Below are positions 60,363-64,000 of a DNA stretch of 64,000 nt, piece after piece; position 1 is the first letter of the stretch, and each line of letters starts with the position of its first letter. The DNA is taken from positions 62,001 through 126,000 of the forward strand of contig NZ_WTYH01000001.1 in the NCBI RefSeq assembly GCF_009827335.1, written 5' to 3'. Made by a program: the position numbers and the translations under genes. The notes under the pieces were generated by a model. That model saw only the letters and a list, made by a program, of their open reading frames with translations. It searched no databases and was not told the DNA's origin. Source of the DNA: Aurantiacibacter arachoides (GTDB taxonomy: Bacteria; Pseudomonadota; Alphaproteobacteria; Sphingomonadales; Sphingomonadaceae).

Positions 60363-61667
60363 GTGGCGCGCATCGTGATGAAATTCGGCGGCACATCCGT
60401 CGCGGGCACAGAGCGTATTCGCCGCGTTGCCAACATCGTGCGCGCCCAGGCCGCAGGGAATGGGGCCGCGGGCGGCAACCAGGTGGCGGTAGTGGTCAGC
60501 GCCATGGCGGGCGAAACGGACCGTCTGGTGAACTTCTGCCGCGAGGCGAACCCGCTTTACGACCCGGCCGAATACGACGTGGTGGTGGCGAGCGGCGAAC
60601 AGGTGACGGCCGGCCTGCTGGCGCTCACCTTGCAGGCGATGGGCTGCCCGGCGCGAAGCTGGCTCGGCTGGCAACTGCCGGTGCGCACCTTTTCCGCCCA
60701 CGCCAACGCGCGGGTAGACGAGGTGGACGCGGCGCGCCTGCTCGCCTCCATGGCCGCTGGCGAGATCGCCGTGATACCCGGCTTTCAGGGCGTTTCCGAG
60801 GACCAGCGCATCACCACGATGGGGCGCGGCGGGTCCGACACCTCGGCCGTGGCCGTGGCCGCCGCCATCGATGCGGACCGCTGCGACATCTACACCGACG
60901 TCGACGGCGTCTACACCACCGACCCCCGCATCGTGGCCCGTGCGCGCAAGATCAAGCACATCAGTTTCGAAGAGATGCTGGAACTAGCCAGCGTGGGCGC
61001 CAAGGTGTTGCAGACCCGCAGCGTCAGCCTGGCGATGAAGCACAGCGTGCGGGTGCAGGTGCTCAGCAGCTTCGTCGACGACGGATCGCCGCCCGCCGAT
61101 ACCCTGCCCGGCACCATGATCGTCTCCGAGATGGAGATGCAGAACTTACTGGAGGAAGGCCAAGTGGAACGCCAGACCGTCACCGGCATCGCGCACGACA
61201 AGAACGAGGCACGCGTGGTGCTGACGCGCGTGCCCGACAAGCCGGGCGCCGTGGCGCAGATCTTTTCGCCGCTGGGCGATGCCGGCATCAACGTCGACAT
61301 GATCATCCAGAACGTCGGCCGCGACAAGGGCGAGACCGATGTGACCTTTACCGTGCCGCAGGCCGAACTGGCGCGCGCGCAGGCGCTGCTGGAAGACCGG
61401 CAGGATGCGATCGGGTTCAACCGCCTGATTACCGATGCCCGCGTCGCCAAGATCAGCGTCGTGGGCATGGGCATGAAAAGCCACGCGGGCGTTGCCGCCA
61501 CCATGTTCACGGCGCTGGCCGATCGCGGCATCAACGTGCAGGCAATCTCCACGTCCGAGATCAAGGTCAGCGTGCTGATCGACGAGGACGAGACCGAGCT
61601 TGCCGTGCGCGTGCTGCACACCGCCTACGGGCTGGATGCGCAGGATCCGGTGGCCGAGGACGCCTAG
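60363..61667 (+). CDS. lysC: Aspartate kinase
   Basis: First enzyme of the lysine, threonine and methionine branch. The 434-residue protein has the N-terminal kinase motif IVMKFGGTSVAGTERI, VVVSAMAGETDRL, GFQGVSEDQRITTMGRGGSDTSAVAVAAA, IYTDVDGVYTTDPRIV, and two ACT domains near the C-terminus (LTRVPDKPGAVAQIFSPLGDAGINVDMI and KISVVGMGMKSHAGVAATMFTALADRGINVQAIST) for feedback by lysine/threonine. GTG at 60363 (VARIVMKFGG) matches the common alphaproteobacterial N-terminus. Confidence 0.95.
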   Translation: MARIVMKFGGTSVAGTERIRRVANIVRAQAAGNGAAGGNQVAVVVSAMAGETDRLVNFCREANPLYDPAEYDVVVASGEQVTAGLLALTLQAMGCPARSWLGWQLPVRTFSAHANARVDEVDAARLLASMAAGEIAVIPGFQGVSEDQRITTMGRGGSDTSAVAVAAAIDADRCDIYTDVDGVYTTDPRIVARARKIKHISFEEMLELASVGAKVLQTRSVSLAMKHSVRVQVLSSFVDDGSPPADTLPGTMIVSEMEMQNLLEEGQVERQTVTGIAHDKNEARVVLTRVPDKPGAVAQIFSPLGDAGINVDMIIQNVGRDKGETDVTFTVPQAELARAQALLEDRQDAIGFNRLITDARVAKISVVGMGMKSHAGVAATMFTALADRGINVQAISTSEIKVSVLIDEDETELAVRVLHTAYGLDAQDPVAEDA

Positions 61668-61714
61668 GGACTTGCCGCTTGTCGCCACCGGCGCGCCTGC
61701 CTAGAGGCGCAAGG

Positions 61715-62740
61715 ATGACCAGCTATCCCAAGACCTCGTATGCAAAAACCGGCGCGCTGATGGCGCGCGGCCGCGCATTCCTCGGCACCGATCACGCCAT
61801 CATGTGCGGCGCGATGAGCTGGGTGTCGGAGCGCAACCTCGTCTCCGCCATCAGCAATGCGGGCGGCTTCGGCGTGATCGCCTGCGGGGCGATGACGCCC
61901 GAACTGCTGGATGCAGAAATCGCCGCGACCCGGGCGATGACCGATCGGCCCTTCGGCGTGAACCTCATCACCATGCATCCGCAACTGTTCGACCTGATCG
62001 CAGTGTGCGGGCGGCACGGCGTCGGCCATGTCGTGCTGGCGGGCGGCATTCCGCCCAAGGGCAGTGTGGAGGCGATCAAGGCGTTTGGCGGCAAGGTCAT
62101 CGTTTTCGCGCCCACGCTGGCGCTCGCCAAGAAGCTGCTGCGGTCAGGGGCCGATGCGCTGGTGATCGAGGGGATGGAGGCGGGCGGCCATATCGGCCCC
62201 GTATCCACCAGTGTCCTGGCGCAAGAATTTTTGCCCGAACTGGCTGAGGATCATGTGGTCTTCGTGGCGGGCGGCATCGGCCGGGGCGAGGCGATCGCCG
62301 GCTACCTGGAAATGGGCGCGAGCGGCGTGCAGCTTGGCACCCGTTTCGCCTGCGCCACCGAAAGCATCGCCCACCCCAACTTCAAGAGGGCCTTTTTCCG
62401 CGCCAAGGCCCGCGATGCGGAAAGCAGCGTGCAGGTCGACCCGCGCCTGCCGGTAATCCCCGTGCGCGCGCTGAAGAACAAGGGCACCGACGCCTTTACC
62501 GCCAAGCAGCGCGAGGTTGCCGCCGTCCTCGACACCGGCTCCATCGAGATGCTGGAGGCGCAGTTGCAGATCGAGCATTACTGGGCCGGCGCCCTGCGCC
62601 GCGCGGTGGTGGACGGCGACGTGGAAAACGGCAGCCTGATGGCGGGGCAGAGCGTCGGCATGGTGACCCAAGAAGAACCCGCCGCCGCCATCATCGCCGC
62701 GTTGATGCAGCAATGCGAGGATGCGCTGGGGCGGCGGTGA
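61715..62740 (+). CDS. Nitronate monooxygenase / FabK-like flavoprotein
   Basis: A 341-residue FMN-binding TIM-barrel protein of the nitronate monooxygenase (2-nitropropane dioxygenase) family, which oxidises toxic nitronates or, as FabK, reduces enoyl-ACP. Visible: IMCGAMSWVSERNLVSAISNAGGFGVIACGAM, FGVNLITMHPQ, VGHVVLAGGIPP, LVIEGMEAGGHIGP, VFVAGGIGRGEAIAGYLEMGASGVQLGTRF. HVGPVST-type GGH supplies the FMN site. The ATG at 61715 follows AAGG. Confidence 0.88.
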   Translation: MTSYPKTSYAKTGALMARGRAFLGTDHAIMCGAMSWVSERNLVSAISNAGGFGVIACGAMTPELLDAEIAATRAMTDRPFGVNLITMHPQLFDLIAVCGRHGVGHVVLAGGIPPKGSVEAIKAFGGKVIVFAPTLALAKKLLRSGADALVIEGMEAGGHIGPVSTSVLAQEFLPELAEDHVVFVAGGIGRGEAIAGYLEMGASGVQLGTRFACATESIAHPNFKRAFFRAKARDAESSVQVDPRLPVIPVRALKNKGTDAFTAKQREVAAVLDTGSIEMLEAQLQIEHYWAGALRRAVVDGDVENGSLMAGQSVGMVTQEEPAAAIIAALMQQCEDALGRR

Positions 62741-62826
62741 TCCGAGCGATAGCTTACATTCATGTTGCGTAAGTTGGTTATGATTCAGTCTAGATTTGGA
62801 AGCGGTGGCCCGTCGCATACCTGTAC

Positions 62827-63507
62827 TTAACCACCAATCGCTGGCGACCAGCCCCCCGAATCCATCAGGATAAACGCGGCGCGGCCCATGTTCCACATCA
62901 TGTATCCGAGCAAGATCACTAGAGCACCGATCACCACCCGTCGGTTCTTCGCAAATGCGGCTACCGACGTGCCAATGGCGAAGATGGCCACCCCGATTAT
63001 AAGCCGTGGTGTCCACACTGCTGCCCATGCAGCAGCGTAAAGTGCCATGCCACCGAGCAAGAGCCAAACCATCGCGTTAGCGGCAAGGATACATCCGAAG
63101 ACGACCCCGCGATGTTTCCAAAAGTGCTCATCCAGATCGATCCGAGCCTCGACGCCCTCCGCATTGACGCGAGGAAATGTCACGCTTGCGGCAACGTAAA
63201 AAGTTGATGCTATCATCAACCCAAGCAACAACAAGATCGGGCTAAAAGGCGCACCCCGAAAGAAGACCCAGGCCTGATTCCAGAAAGTCACCAAGTCGAC
63301 GGCAACAAACAAGGCGAGAAGTGGTGTCAACCAGCCAAAACGCACCCGCTGTCGTTCATGCAATACACGAGAGAAACCGCCAACCAGTTCCGCTACGGAC
63401 AGCCCGAGTAACAAGCCATAGAAGCTAAAGAAGAACTCAAAAGCGCTCACCCCAACCCCTTTCGCACCAGTTATGAGCGTCGTAATGCGGTGATCCTCGC
63501 CCGTCAC
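62827..63507 (-). CDS. Six-helix membrane protein, unknown function
   Basis: A 226-residue integral membrane protein with about six helices (FEFFFSFYGLLLGLSVAELVGGFS, LTPLLALFVAVDLVTFW, SPILLLLGLMIASTFYVAASVTF, VVFGCILAANAMVWLLLGGMALY, RLIIGVAIFAIGTSVAAF, VVIGALVILLGYMMWNMG). Lower in GC than the flanking genes. The family is not recognised; it appears stand-alone. Start is at 63507; ATG codons further in are possible. Confidence 0.7.
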   Translation of the reverse strand: MTGEDHRITTLITGAKGVGVSAFEFFFSFYGLLLGLSVAELVGGFSRVLHERQRVRFGWLTPLLALFVAVDLVTFWNQAWVFFRGAPFSPILLLLGLMIASTFYVAASVTFPRVNAEGVEARIDLDEHFWKHRGVVFGCILAANAMVWLLLGGMALYAAAWAAVWTPRLIIGVAIFAIGTSVAAFAKNRRVVIGALVILLGYMMWNMGRAAFILMDSGGWSPAIGG

Positions 63508-63612
63508 TTATAATGTAAGACATCGGCTCTCCGCACAGTTCATCCTTATCCTTCCAATGGTAGAAAAGCCTGAACGCTGAATGGCGGCTCACCACCCCAA
63601 AGCAGCCTTGGG

Positions 63613-64000
63613 CTAACCCCCCAATCCCGCCAGCACCCGAACCGTGGTCTCAGCATCGCCGGTCATCACGAAGTGGTCGGTGGCGACCTCGTGGTAATCC
63701 CAGCCGTCGGCGCGCGCCTTTTCGGCGAAGCGGGTGAAAGGGGTGGGGCTCCAGCCGGTGGCGTAGAGGTAGGCGCGGCGGGGGATGGCGGCGGCCTCGC
63801 CCGGCCCCTCGACGGCCTCCAGCAGCGTCAGCAGCGGTTGGTAGCCGACCTTGCCCGGCACCAGCTTGAAATCGAGCGCGCCGATGGGGTCGACCATGCC
63901 GGGCTTGTGCTTCTGGGTGTCGATGTACCAGGCGTGCTCGGCCGCGCCGGTGATGTCCCACAGGCTCTCGCCCGGCCGGGGCACGAAGGCGTCGATATAG
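63613..64000 (-). CDS. Alpha/beta-fold hydrolase, C-terminal part (cut by window edge)
   Basis: The frame is open to the right edge; the visible end reads YIDAFVPRPGESLWDITGAAEH, QKHKPGMVDPIGALDFKLVPGKVG and DGWDYHEVATDHFVMTGDAETTVRVLAGLGG. LVYIDAFVPRPGES is the block that follows the nucleophile strand in esterase-like alpha/beta hydrolases, and the histidine in TDHFVMTGD is the likely catalytic His. The nucleophile serine lies outside. The GTG at 63984 is internal, not the start. Confidence 0.82.
   Translation of the reverse strand, partial: YIDAFVPRPGESLWDITGAAEHAWYIDTQKHKPGMVDPIGALDFKLVPGKVGYQPLLTLLEAVEGPGEAAAIPRRAYLYATGWSPTPFTRFAEKARADGWDYHEVATDHFVMTGDAETTVRVLAGLGG

Overview
The window is a continuous stretch of a high-GC chromosome from an alphaproteobacterium, most likely order Sphingomonadales and probably an Erythrobacteraceae-type organism. 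This inference rests on the mix of families: an HWE-type sensor kinase, GapR (DUF2312), DUF1244, the CHCC zinc-finger protein, a class I ribonucleotide reductase without an ATP cone, leucine-catabolism genes, an orphan alkene reductase, and many genes coupled by ATGA/GTGA/TGATG overlaps with GTG or TTG starts. Almost all of it is ordinary housekeeping and metabolic DNA. I saw no prophage, insertion sequence, CRISPR array or rRNA; there is one tRNA, tRNA-Gly(GCC).

Layout. 1-6.8 kb: truncated glnD, divergent lgt with a MidA-like methyltransferase, and a two-gene osmoprotectant ABC importer whose permease and binding protein are fused. 6.8-15 kb: HWE sensor kinase; isovaleryl-CoA dehydrogenase and methylcrotonyl-CoA carboxylase beta subunit (leucine degradation) with two small passenger genes; a lipoprotein; a PlsC-like acyltransferase; a membrane protein with calcium-loop-like motifs; an M50-like protease. 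15-25 kb: gyrB, a CDF-like transporter, guaA, a DUF268 gene broken by one in-frame stop, two endonuclease III-type glycosylases around an Old Yellow Enzyme reductase. 25-31 kb: small conserved proteins, an ABC ATPase without a permease, nadB and a TraB/GumN protein. 31-38.4 kb: nrdA and nrdB, separated by about 3.2 kb of small genes and an arylamine N-acetyltransferase.

38.4-40.1 kb is the first accessory patch: a low-GC, frameshifted membrane-protein gene, then a DUF559 (Vsr-like nuclease fold) gene enclosed by inverted GC-rich hairpin repeats. 40-57.4 kb returns to core genes: thermonuclease, PPK2, argB, YggT, MarC, the CnoX and Lon-substrate-domain pair, tRNA-Gly, an acyltransferase 3 gene coupled to pyk, DUF1244, gapR, an SDR, yebC and ruvC. 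57.4-59 kb is the second accessory patch: three small minus-strand genes, two of which look like orphan polymorphic-toxin immunity genes (DUF4279 and Imm8), separated by repeated boundary sequences, including two identical 18-bp copies exactly 480 bp apart. 59-64 kb closes with an ArsC/Spx-like protein, ubiG, lysC, a nitronate monooxygenase, a membrane protein and a truncated alpha/beta hydrolase.

The best candidates for something undescribed are the repeat-bounded immunity cassettes (57.5-58.9 kb) and the repeat-flanked DUF559 gene (39.5-40.05 kb). Also notable are a 27-residue hydrophobic microprotein with its own strong terminator (19.07-19.15 kb) and the disrupted genes at 20.96-21.74 and 38.4-39.4 kb. 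All functional calls come from reading motifs by eye; no database search was possible.
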